Positions 28,701 through 36,134 of a stretch of DNA of 64,000 bases are shown here, piece by piece; positions within the stretch are counted from its first letter, which is position 1, and every line of letters begins with the position of its first letter. A program made the position numbers and the translations under genes. The notes beneath the pieces are model-generated. The model saw only the letters and a program-made list of their open reading frames with translations, did no database searches and was not told where the DNA came from. Where the stretch lies: NCBI RefSeq assembly GCF_025813715.1, contig NZ_CP107532.1:1054001-1118000 (forward strand), given 5' to 3'. This stretch comes from Methylobacterium sp. FF17 (GTDB lineage Bacteria; Pseudomonadota; Alphaproteobacteria; Rhizobiales; Beijerinckiaceae).

Positions 28701-29280
28701 CCGGCCCGACGATGGCGAGGGCATCGCCGAGATGGGGATAACCACCGCCGATGGCATCGGCGAGCACGTTGCCGGTCTCGATCTGGAAGGCGTCCGAGGC
28801 CTGGACCTCGTCCAGCACCACGAAGCGGGCGGGAACGTTCGCCTCGAAGGGAAACATGTGCAGCAGCCGCTCGCAGAGCGCGTGCAGGGTCTCGATCTTC
28901 AGGCCGCCCGGCGTCTCGACGGCTCGCGCGAACAGGCGCCGCGCCACCTGCAGGGTTTTTCGCGCGGGGCGCTCACCCGTCAATTCGGTGAGTTCGGCGC
29001 TGAGCGTGGCGTCGTCCAGGGTCACCCAGCGGCCGAGCACGCGGAACACCCGGATCGACATGTTGGCCGCCGCCGCCTTGGTGAAGGTGAGGCAGAGGAT
29101 GCGCGCGGGCGGCGCCCCGTCGAGGAGCAGGCGCACCACGCGGTCGGTGAGCACCTTGGTCTTGCCCGCACCCGCATTGGCCGAAACCCAGGCCGAGGCG
29201 CGCGGATCGGCGGCCCTCCGCTGCGCGGTCTTGGTGAGGTCGTCGACGACGAAGGCTTCGCGGGTGGATACGCCACTCAT
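25768..29280 (-). CDS. addA: AddA helicase-nuclease of the AddAB double-strand-break repair complex
   Basis: A 1170-residue UvrD-type helicase with a C-terminal nuclease. Walker A NAGAGKT is at 35-41, Walker B appears as HVLIDEAQDTNPHQWE, motif III as FAVGDPKQSIYSFQGA, and late helicase motifs as VMTVHGAKGLEAPVV and LLYVAMTRA. The PD-(D/E)XK nuclease ends in VWVADFKTGRPL. It resects DNA ends to load RecA. Its ATG (29280) overlaps the antitoxin stop in TGATG, so expression is coupled to the toxin-antitoxin pair. Confidence 0.95.
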   Translation of the reverse strand: MSGVSTREAFVVDDLTKTAQRRAADPRASAWVSANAGAGKTKVLTDRVVRLLLDGAPPARILCLTFTKAAAANMSIRVFRVLGRWVTLDDATLSAELTELTGERPARKTLQVARRLFARAVETPGGLKIETLHALCERLLHMFPFEANVPARFVVLDEVQASDAFQIETGNVLADAIGGGYPHLGDALAIVGPEATGDALRKAIRNAMRARDVLAARGGLDGAFGALADALGVRAGETVAEIETRMLDGVLGDLVETAARLRTGKATDEGIADRLVQVDAIRDEASRRDEALEVYRAIFFTKEGEPKADKSLGTKAVPEDVKQALRDERDRLEPLQDSLRGVRALERTQALFTLAAEIHRRVETQKARLGALDFDDLIHKTLDLLGRVDSTWVLYKLDRGVDHVLIDEAQDTNPHQWEILRRITAEFASGEGAREVARTRFAVGDPKQSIYSFQGAEPREFETTRRAWQRAATGAELAFEDVRLELSFRSAGGVLRAVDATFKIAEHYEGLSFDDTAIGTTHSTARKAAPGTVELWPIEEPADEPEPDAWAAPVDAPETNAPAIVTARRVARAALAWITTGDESGRVWRPGDILILVRKRSAAFEEVIRAMKALGVPVAGQDRLDIAAHIAVNDLVAVGRAGLLPADDLTLAGALKTPLVGLDDDDLVRIAACRDLHETLEDALARHAAAGDPAAIRGHEALRAWIALAACEGPFGFYATLLGARGGRRALVSRLGGEAGDAIDVFLMTAAQAEQAPDAPSLGGFLARYDTVPGRGEGGHTVKRDLESGRDEVRVMTVHGAKGLEAPVVVVIDGCEALGRNDPPLLSVAGSEPARSRFGQGAGPLPPVWAGAKAGDCEAVTQARAALQARAREEHNRLLYVAMTRAADRLVIAPYRGHEAPTEAAWCEMIRTGLEAEFGAGESVETAYGPSTLWRDGGAATAPEATPAVAAAPPNLPAWLERPVAPEAEAAPPVTPSGALGAADTRRQPGQRQADNAARKRGTLIHSLVEHLPRIDPDQRAAAATAFVRARAPGLEPAKQAAIVTATLRLLEEPDLAPLFAREARAEVTLSGRVRVGGVSRPVFGRVDRLAVSADTVWVADFKTGRPLAEGAALPRAEAGQIALYAALLAEIYPAHRVVPMLVWTSGPIIRRLDAHEVAAALETLAQRAA

Positions 29281-29525
29281 CAGCTGGTCGGCCTTTCGTC
29301 GCCCGGTTCGGCGGCCACATCGGGGACCTGATCGAGCAGCACCAGGGCGGCCCCGATATCAGCACGGTCGGCCCGCGCCCGGATTTCCTTCAGGCCCCGG
29401 CGATGGCCGAGCCCCTCCGCGATGAAGGCGACGAGCAGTTGATTGACGGAGACCTTGTCCTCGTCGGCCGCGGACTTGGCCTGAGTCATGACGTGCTCGG
29501 GCAGGCGGAGTGCGAAGTTCGACAT
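29280..29525 (-). CDS. Ribbon-helix-helix antitoxin (HicB/CopG-like)
   Basis: An 81-residue protein. The N-terminal half (SNFALRLPEHVMTQAKSAADE followed by VSVNQLLVAFIAEG) has the short strand and two helices of a ribbon-helix-helix DNA-binding domain of HicB-like antitoxins. The C-terminal half would neutralise the toxin. The start at ATG 29525 lies 17 bases after the PIN toxin stop; the stop overlaps the addA start by one base. It probably represses its own operon through the inverted repeat before the toxin gene. Confidence 0.8.
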   Translation of the reverse strand: MSNFALRLPEHVMTQAKSAADEDKVSVNQLLVAFIAEGLGHRRGLKEIRARADRADIGAALVLLDQVPDVAAEPGDERPTS

Positions 29526-29542
29526 GATCCCTCCTTCGTCTG

Positions 29543-29956
29543 TCAGCGGGTCAGGAATGCTTGCGGGGTCATGGCCTCGATCCCGAAAGCCATGAGGACG
29601 GGTTTTCGAAAGTGCCGATCGTACGTCAGGATGGTGTCGGCTCCGGCGGCCAGGGCGCATTCCACGTAGAGATCGTCCTTCGGATCGTCGAGAAAGGGCC
29701 TGAACCGGAACCAGGGCAGGACCGGAACCGCCGTCGCGCAGACGGCGTCGAGGATCGTGTCGATCCCCTGAGGATCGATCGCCGGATTGGGCCCGAGTAA
29801 TCCTGGTCGCTTCAGCACATCCTCGTATTCGAAGATCATCGCCGGTGAGACCGCGAACGCGAACCGGCGCATGAGCATCCCACGCAGGACGAAGTGGGAC
29901 GCGCCGTTCCGCGATCGCAGGGCGCCGAGCACGACATTGGCATCCACGACGATCAT
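29543..29956 (-). CDS. PIN-domain toxin (COG1569-type)
   Basis: A 137-residue PIN nuclease. The acidic active site is visible as D5 (MIVVDANVVL), a glutamate in IFEYEDVL, the DDPKDDLYVECAL stretch, and the late aspartate in LTYDRHF. The family consists of Mg-dependent endoribonucleases that cleave tRNA or mRNA. It is encoded upstream of its antitoxin, the reverse of the usual order but known for this class. It begins 69 bases after the addB stop. Confidence 0.85.
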   Translation of the reverse strand: MIVVDANVVLGALRSRNGASHFVLRGMLMRRFAFAVSPAMIFEYEDVLKRPGLLGPNPAIDPQGIDTILDAVCATAVPVLPWFRFRPFLDDPKDDLYVECALAAGADTILTYDRHFRKPVLMAFGIEAMTPQAFLTR

Positions 29957-29967
29957 GCCGCGAATTT

Positions 29968-29985
29968 GATATCGTGAGCGATATC
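29968..29985. promoter_or_regulatory. Candidate toxin-antitoxin operator (perfect inverted repeat)
   Basis: GATATCG-TGAG-CGATATC, a perfect 7-base inverted repeat with a 4-base spacer, lies 11 bases before the toxin start codon in the 69-base gap after addB. Position and symmetry fit a site for the ribbon-helix-helix antitoxin, and it could also overlap the promoter that drives addA. Confidence 0.55.
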
Positions 29986-30025
29986 GGTCAAGGCGCTTCG
30001 CCGATGTTACGGCACCGTCGACGCG

Positions 30026-33000
30026 TCATGACTCGGCTTCCCCGCCAAGCGACCATTCGAGCACCCGCGCGAGGTGATCGTAGTTCCCATAGGATTTGGC
30101 GTATTTCGGGTAGGGCCGCGAGGTGTAGGCCGCCTCGCCCGCGAGGAAGCGGGCGACGAGTCCCCGGAACCGGGTGACGTGATCGGCCACGATGGCGGCG
30201 ACCTCGCGCTCGTCGCCGCGCGGCGGCTTCACGAGGAGGGGCTCGAAGGGTTTGCGGCCGCCCGAGGCGTGGACGTAGAGGAGGTCCGGCGTGGCATGGG
30301 TCGCAGCGAACCCCTCGAAGGCGCCCGCCATGAGCATCGCCGCCTCCAGGGTGAGCTGGGGCGAGAAGCCGGCGAACACCTCCTTGTTGCTCGGGGGCAG
30401 GCCGGTCTTGAAGTCGACGATGCAGGCTCCCCCGTCGCGGCGGCGCTCGATCCGGTCGGCCCGCGCCCGCAGGGTGAAGGTCTCCGCGCCCATCGGGATC
30501 GCCCAGCTGCCGGAGATCTCCGGATGGACCTTCGCGAGCCCTTCGCGCCGCTCGGTCTCCCAGTCGAGGAACCGGGCCGCCAGCCGCTCGTAGCGCGGCC
30601 ACCACTCGGCGTAGAGTTCGGGATAGGTGTCGGAGATCGGCCGGAAGGCGTTGAGGGCGAGGTCGTAGAGCTGCTCCACCGCCGCCTGGGGCAGGGCCTC
30701 CGGGTACCGCTGCGCGAAGCCGCCGAGGATGTCGTGGATCAGCGTGCCGCGATCCGCCGCGCCGGGCTCGGCCGCCACCGGATCGAGGGGGTCGAGGCCG
30801 AGCACGTGGCGGGCGAAGATCACGTAGGGGTCGCGCACCAGGGTCTCGACCTCGGTGACGCTCAGGGACCGCGGGAACAGGGCGGGATCGGGCCGGGGCT
30901 TCGGCTGCTTCAGGCGGCTCTGCGCCGGGCCGGTGCCCTGGTCGAGGGCGGCGGCGTAGGCCGAGAGGCGGCGCCCGGCCTGGAGCGCGCCGTTCCAGTG
31001 GGCCTCGCCCGCGAAGGCGCGCAGGCGCTGGAGGAAGCGCGACGGCACGGTGGGGGCGCCCTCGCGCTTGGCCGCGCGGGTGATCACGGCGTCGCGGTGG
31101 CCGAGCGCCTGGACGAAGTCGTGGGCGCTCTGGCCGATGCGGCGCTCGGGAGGATTGAGGCCGATGCGCTCGCGCATGGGGCGGTTGAGGAAGGCGTCGG
31201 TGGTCGTCTTCATCGGCCAGACGCCCTCGTCGAGGCCGCCGAGCACCACCCGGTCGACCCGCATCAGGCGCGCCTCCAGGAGCCCGAGGATGCGCAGGCG
31301 CGGGTGCGGGCGCCCGTCGCTGCAGGCCACCATCCGCTCGCGGGCCAGGGCGGTGAAGAAGGCGGGGTAATCGCCGAAGCGCCCGGGCAGGAGGCCCGGC
31401 TCGGCGAGTTCGAGATCGTCGAAGAGGGCGTCGAGGACGGCGAGCGAGGCGTCGTCGATCGCCTCCCCCTCGGCCGCTTCGATCAAACGGTCGAAGGTAG
31501 CGCGATGGCAGGCCGCATAGGCGACGAGGTTTCCCACACCGCGATGATCGGTGTCGATGAAACCGCGGAACGTGAGTTCCAGGCAGTCGAGGAGTTGGGC
31601 GGCGAGATCCCAGTCCAGCTCCGTCAGGCGACGCTTGGCGCGGGGTCGACGCCCGGTGGCGGCGCGCTGGTCGGCGAGCGCCTCGCGCAAACCGTCGAAG
31701 CCCGGGGCGGGCGCGGGACCGCGCAAGGTCCCGATCTCCAGGGCGGCCGCGGCACGCACCACGTCGCTGCGTGGCATCCCGAGCCGGACGAAGGGATGCG
31801 ACAGCAGGGTGATCAGGCGGGCCGGCGTCAGGTCGGCGGCGAGTTCTGCGGCCAGGCGCGCGAGCCGGCCGGCGCGGCTGCGCGAGAGGGCCTCGCCGCC
31901 GGAATCCTCAGCCACGATGCCCCAGCGGGCGAGTTCGGCGGCCACCCGGACGGCCAGGGCCCGGTCGGGCGTCACCAGGGCCGCCTCGGCGCCCGGAACC
32001 TCCAGCGTCTCGCGCAGGGCGATGGCGATGATCAGCGCCTCCTCGCGCTCGTCGGCGGCCTCGACCAGGGCGAGGCCGCGCATTCCGGATTCGGCGAGGG
32101 CGGCCCGCGCCGCCGGCGTGAGGTCGGCCCAGGCCTCGGTGGTCTCGGCCGGGCGCAGGGCCTGCGAGAGCAGGCCGGACCGGGCGACGGCGTCCGCGTC
32201 GGGCTCACCCAGGCGGGTGACCCGCGAGCGGTCGAGCCCGAGGCAGCCCGGACCGAGCAGGCGATGCAGGATCGCCTGCGGATGCCCGTGGGCGATCTCC
32301 CGCGAAAACCCCTCGCCGGTCTCGATCGCGTCCCAGCCGGCTGCGTCGAGGTCGGCATCGAGGCCCGGCAGCACCACGGCCCCGCGCGGGAGCCCCGCCA
32401 CCGCGCCGATCAGCCGGGCGGTGGCGGGCACCGAGCCCGTGGAGCCCGCCACGATCACCGGATCGCCGGGGCGCTCGCGGGTCAGGCGCTCGGCCTCGGC
32501 CAGCACGAGCCGCCGCGAGCGCGAGACCGGGTCGCTCATGCCGCGCTCGGCGAGAATGCCCGGCCAGGCTTCGGCGGCGATCTTCACGAAATCCAGAGTC
32601 AGGCCGAAATAGCGCGAGTATTCGGCCTCGACCGCACCGCCGATCTCAGCCCAGGGCAGGCCCTCCACGGTGAGCGCATCCATCAGCCGCTCGAGGTCGG
32701 CCGCGAGCCCGATCGCGTCGGCGGGCGAGGACGGCACGAGGAAGGGCACGTCGTCGTCGATGGGCAGGAGCGTGCGGTCGACCGCCTCGGCCCATTTCTG
32801 CACGAGCCGGGCCAGGATCAGCCGGCGCTCCAGGGGCGGCATCGCCGGGGCGAGCACGTCCGGCCCGTTCTCGATCAGGGGGTTCGCGGCGAGATCCAGT
32901 TCGGCCTCGTCCGCCTCGCCGAGGGGGACCATGCGGGGCAGCAGCGCGGCCTGGCCGAGGCGTGCGGCCAGGATCGCCGAGAGGGCGCGCACCGCCCGCT

Positions 33001-33160
33001 GGGTCGGCAGGTAGAGGGTGACGCTGGCCAGCGCGAAGGGGTCGGCGCCGAGATCCCCGACGAGCCGGCCCGAGATCAGAGCATCGGCCAGCGTGGGCAG
33101 GAACGGCGCACCGGGAGGAATGGTGAAGACGTGGGAGGACGGGGATTCGCCGGAACTCAT
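30026..33160 (-). CDS. addB: AddB nuclease subunit of the AddAB complex
   Basis: A 1044-residue AddB. It begins HVFTIPPGAPFLPTLADALI, has a degenerate helicase-like body with VLGGLDEGVWPMKTT and ends with a PD-(D/E)XK nuclease domain (CIVDFKTGLPPSNKEV at about 935). AddB provides the second strand nuclease and the Chi-recognition fold in this family. The ATG at 33160 is preceded by 453 bases without a gene. The start MSSGESPSSH is consistent with short N-terminal tails in relatives. Confidence 0.93.
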   Translation of the reverse strand: MSSGESPSSHVFTIPPGAPFLPTLADALISGRLVGDLGADPFALASVTLYLPTQRAVRALSAILAARLGQAALLPRMVPLGEADEAELDLAANPLIENGPDVLAPAMPPLERRLILARLVQKWAEAVDRTLLPIDDDVPFLVPSSPADAIGLAADLERLMDALTVEGLPWAEIGGAVEAEYSRYFGLTLDFVKIAAEAWPGILAERGMSDPVSRSRRLVLAEAERLTRERPGDPVIVAGSTGSVPATARLIGAVAGLPRGAVVLPGLDADLDAAGWDAIETGEGFSREIAHGHPQAILHRLLGPGCLGLDRSRVTRLGEPDADAVARSGLLSQALRPAETTEAWADLTPAARAALAESGMRGLALVEAADEREEALIIAIALRETLEVPGAEAALVTPDRALAVRVAAELARWGIVAEDSGGEALSRSRAGRLARLAAELAADLTPARLITLLSHPFVRLGMPRSDVVRAAAALEIGTLRGPAPAPGFDGLREALADQRAATGRRPRAKRRLTELDWDLAAQLLDCLELTFRGFIDTDHRGVGNLVAYAACHRATFDRLIEAAEGEAIDDASLAVLDALFDDLELAEPGLLPGRFGDYPAFFTALARERMVACSDGRPHPRLRILGLLEARLMRVDRVVLGGLDEGVWPMKTTTDAFLNRPMRERIGLNPPERRIGQSAHDFVQALGHRDAVITRAAKREGAPTVPSRFLQRLRAFAGEAHWNGALQAGRRLSAYAAALDQGTGPAQSRLKQPKPRPDPALFPRSLSVTEVETLVRDPYVIFARHVLGLDPLDPVAAEPGAADRGTLIHDILGGFAQRYPEALPQAAVEQLYDLALNAFRPISDTYPELYAEWWPRYERLAARFLDWETERREGLAKVHPEISGSWAIPMGAETFTLRARADRIERRRDGGACIVDFKTGLPPSNKEVFAGFSPQLTLEAAMLMAGAFEGFAATHATPDLLYVHASGGRKPFEPLLVKPPRGDEREVAAIVADHVTRFRGLVARFLAGEAAYTSRPYPKYAKSYGNYDHLARVLEWSLGGEAES

Positions 33161-33613
33161 ACGCGCAGCCAGTTGTCCCGTTCATGGGAAACGGTGATCG
33201 ACGTCCGTCCAGCGGAGACGCTGGCCGGGTCGCGATCGACGGTCATCGGGTGATGTCGCGAGACGGTCGCGCCGGCAAGGTGAAGTCGCTGGAAGCCCGG
33301 AGATCGTACGGCATCGCGGCCGGCGTTTGGGAACAGGTTCTTGCGGCGACGCTGCGGCCGTCGACATCGATCGACGCATCGGGCCTCCGATGACCGAACG
33401 GTCTCATGCGATTCGCGGGCTCGGACGGCCCGCCCGGCGTCAGGGCCGGATGACCCCACAGAGAGACGATTCGTTCCGGGCAACGAAAACCAACATTGGT
33501 TTACGAGATCGTTCGCCGAGGCCGCGAATTCAAGTCCCGCGACGCCGTCCCGACGCCCGACGCGCCTGTCTCGGCAACACCTCCATCAGCAAACAGGCCG
33601 GCGGGCCGCGAGT
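33161..33613. other. Gene-free region upstream of addB
   Basis: In many relatives the nucleotidyltransferase gene nearly touches addB, but here 453 bases lie between them. Short frames on both strands (for example 33157-33483 minus) have no recognisable content. The region includes AT-richer stretches around 33480-33510 with the perfect palindrome AAACCAA-CA-TTGGTTT. It may hold a separate addB promoter or be the scar of an inserted or lost gene. Confidence 0.4.
33487..33502. repeat. Perfect AT-rich palindrome upstream of addB
   Basis: AAACCAA-CA-TTGGTTT is a perfect 7-base inverted repeat with a 2-base centre, 327 bases before the addB start and 112 bases after the end of the nucleotidyltransferase gene. 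In a genome this rich in G and C such a run is unusual. It could be a regulator site; the regulator is unknown. Confidence 0.5.
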
Positions 33614-34351
33614 TTACGCCACCGGCGCGGTCGACTTCACCCGTGCCTCGGCGGCCGTGATCGCCTCCGGCGTGCCGACATGCAGCCATTGGCCGTCGAG
33701 GCGCAGGCCGTGCAGGCGCCCGGCCGCGATGGCGCGGTCGAACAGGAGGTTCAGGGAGAAGGCGCCCTCCGGCGTCTCCGCGAACAGGCCCGGCTTCAGG
33801 ATCGCGACACCCGCGTAGATGAAGGGCGCCACCTCGCGCTCGCCGCGCCGCTCCAGGGCGCCGGAGGAATTCATGACGAAGTCGCCGGCCCCCTCGTAGC
33901 CGAGGCTGGTCGCCGTGGGGGCGACGAGGAGGAGGATGTCCATCGCCTCCGGATCCCAGGCCGCGATCAGGCGCCCGAGGTTGGATTCCGGCCCTTCGAG
34001 CCAGAACGAATCGGCGTTGAACACCACGAACGGCTCCGCGCCGAGGAGCGGCAGGGCCTTCTTCACGCCGCCGCCGGTCTCCAGGAGGGCGTCGCGCTCG
34101 TCGGAGATGACGATCTCCGGTGCCGTCCGCCGCTTGCCCACATGCCCCTCGATCAGGTCGGCGAGGTAGTGAACGTTGACCACGGCCCGGGTGATGCCGC
34201 CCTCCGCCGCCCGGTCGAGGGCGTGGTCGAGGAGCGCGCGGCCGGCCACCTCCACCAGGGGTTTCGGGACCGTCGCGGTGATCGGGCGCATGCGCTTGCC
34301 GAGGCCCGCCGCGAGGACGAAGGCGTGCGTGATGGGGGAGGTGTCGGGCAT
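33614..34351 (-). CDS. murU: MurU-like sugar-1-phosphate nucleotidyltransferase
   Basis: A 245-residue NTP-transferase. The signature LAAGLGKRMRPITATVPKPL is at the N-terminus, and the metal aspartate is in FNADSFW. It is closest in form to N-acetylmuramate-1-phosphate uridylyltransferase (MurU), which with the kinase AmgK returns MurNAc to UDP-MurNAc, bypassing MurA (fosfomycin target). The upstream gene encodes a fused AmgK-like kinase, which supports the call. Symbol by similarity only; a mannose-1-phosphate transferase role is possible. Confidence 0.82.
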   Translation of the reverse strand: MPDTSPITHAFVLAAGLGKRMRPITATVPKPLVEVAGRALLDHALDRAAEGGITRAVVNVHYLADLIEGHVGKRRTAPEIVISDERDALLETGGGVKKALPLLGAEPFVVFNADSFWLEGPESNLGRLIAAWDPEAMDILLLVAPTATSLGYEGAGDFVMNSSGALERRGEREVAPFIYAGVAILKPGLFAETPEGAFSLNLLFDRAIAAGRLHGLRLDGQWLHVGTPEAITAAEARVKSTAPVA

Positions 34352-34427
34352 GGGCCTCTCGGGTCTCGGAAGCTCTCGGATATAGGGGGCTCTCGGTGTC
34401 AGGTGGCGCCCCGCCGGGGGGGATGAC

Positions 34428-36011
34428 TCAGGCGCCCTCGGCCGGGTCCGGTGCCTTCTTCGGCACGAGGTGAGGCAGGTGCGCCTCGTGCCAGAGGCGC
34501 AGTCGCGTCAGGGCCGGATGGTTGAGGTTGCGTGCGAGGTAGCCCTCGATGCGCGGCAGGTGGGCGAGGTAGCCCGGCTTGCCGTCGCGCCGGTCGAGGC
34601 GCGCGAAGATGCCGAGGATCTTGGTGGCGCGCTGGGCCGCCAGCACCGCGTAGGCCTGGGCGAAGGCATGCATGTCGAAATCGGGCTCGCGGGCGCGGCG
34701 CTCCCGCACGTAGAGGCCGAGCAGGCGCAGCTCGAATTCGGCAGAGGCATCGACGCGCGCATCCTGCAGGAGCGAGGCGACGTCGTAGGCCGGGTGCCCC
34801 AGCACCGCGTCCTGGAAATCGATGACGCCGATGCGCTCCAGGCCCTCGCGCTCGGGCAGCCAGATCAGGTTGGGCGAATGATAGTCCCGTAGGGTCCAGG
34901 TCGGACGATCCGGCGTGATGCTGTCGAGCACCTCGGCCCAGAGCCCGACGAACTCGGAGCGGGCCGGCCCGGGCAGGTCCGCGCCCCGGATCGCCGGGCA
35001 GTACCAGTCCGGCAGCAGTTCGGTCTCGAAGACCAGAGCCTCGAGGTCGTAGGGGGGCAGCACGTGATCGATGCCGTCGGCCACGGGGAGCACGCCGGGC
35101 AGTTCGGTGGCGTGGAGCTTGGCGAGCAGCCGCACCGCCTCCGCGTAGCGCTCGGGACGCGGCCCGGCCGCATCGACCACGGGCTCCGAGCCGAGATCCT
35201 CGATGATCAGCAGGCCCTCGGCGAGGTCCTCGCCGTAGATCCGGGGGGCGGAGAAGCCGAGGGCCCGCAGGCCCCGGTCGACGCCCACGAAGGCGTGGAC
35301 GCTCTCGGCGAGCTTGACGATGGCGCTGTAGGGACGGCCGTTGCGCACCGGCGGGCCATCCGCGCGGGGGGGCGAGATCATCAGCACCGCGCTCCGCCCG
35401 TCGGCCTTCACCAGGCGCTCGTAGGCGCGCGAGGAGGCGTCGCCCTGCATGGCAATGCGGGTCGCCTCGTCCCAGCCGCTGCGGACCAGGAGCGCGCGCA
35501 GGGCACGGGCCCGCCTGAGGCGGGCGGCCATGCCGCCATGGCCGTCGATGCGGGCGAAGCGCGCGTTGTCGCCGAACTCGGCCCGGAGGGAGAGGTCGAT
35601 GGCGAGGATCGGCGCGTCGCGGTCGCCGAGGCGCTCGGGCCATTCCACCAGGGTGATGGCGGTCTCGGTCATCTCGTCGAAGCCGAGCTCAACGAGCTCG
35701 TCGGGACTGCGCAGACGGTAGAGGTCGGCATGCACGATGGGGCGCCCGTCGGCCGCCTCGTAGGGCTGGATCAGCGTGAAGGTCGGGCTCGGGACATCGA
35801 GGCCCGGGTCGCCCACGAGTTCGCGGATCAGCGCGCGGGCCAGCGTGGTCTTGCCGCCGCCGAGCCCGCCGGAGAGGGCGACGATGTCGCCGGGCAGCAG
35901 GAACTCGGCGACGAAGCGACCGAGATCCTCGGTGGCGCCCTCGTCCGGGAGCATGATCTCCCAGGCCGATTTCACCGCGCGCTGGGGCGTGTCGGCACCA
36001 TCCTCGTTCAA
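34428..36011 (-). CDS. TsaE / aminoglycoside-phosphotransferase-like (AmgK) fusion
   Basis: A 527-residue two-domain protein. Residues 20-155 are TsaE, the ATPase needed for tRNA t6A37 synthesis, with Walker A SGGLGGGKT at 47-55 and HADLYRLRSPDE. Residues about 165-520 form an APH-fold kinase with D376-Y-H-S-P-N381 in the catalytic loop and D398 in GVIDFQD. The second part resembles AmgK, the anomeric sugar kinase for MurNAc/GlcNAc. Such fusions are known in Alphaproteobacteria. The adjoining MurU-like gene makes a cell-wall recycling role likely. Confidence 0.9.
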   Translation of the reverse strand: MNEDGADTPQRAVKSAWEIMLPDEGATEDLGRFVAEFLLPGDIVALSGGLGGGKTTLARALIRELVGDPGLDVPSPTFTLIQPYEAADGRPIVHADLYRLRSPDELVELGFDEMTETAITLVEWPERLGDRDAPILAIDLSLRAEFGDNARFARIDGHGGMAARLRRARALRALLVRSGWDEATRIAMQGDASSRAYERLVKADGRSAVLMISPPRADGPPVRNGRPYSAIVKLAESVHAFVGVDRGLRALGFSAPRIYGEDLAEGLLIIEDLGSEPVVDAAGPRPERYAEAVRLLAKLHATELPGVLPVADGIDHVLPPYDLEALVFETELLPDWYCPAIRGADLPGPARSEFVGLWAEVLDSITPDRPTWTLRDYHSPNLIWLPEREGLERIGVIDFQDAVLGHPAYDVASLLQDARVDASAEFELRLLGLYVRERRAREPDFDMHAFAQAYAVLAAQRATKILGIFARLDRRDGKPGYLAHLPRIEGYLARNLNHPALTRLRLWHEAHLPHLVPKKAPDPAEGA

Positions 36012-36134
36012 CGCCCAACTCCTCCTCGGCTCGCCGCGACCGCGCGGATGCCCGCTGTCCTAGCAGAGCATCCTTAACCAAATCGCGGGCGGGCCCAAGG
36101 CTCCCGTGGTCGTGCCCGGCCTCGCGGACGGTTC

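Noticed and set aside
26248..29331. A 1027-residue open frame opposite addA
   Set aside because: It mirrors the AddA gene, with no motifs and a low-complexity composition typical of antisense frames in GC-rich DNA.
30074..33253. A 1059-residue open frame opposite addB
   Set aside because: It lies antisense to AddB, whose domains are clear, and has no family features.
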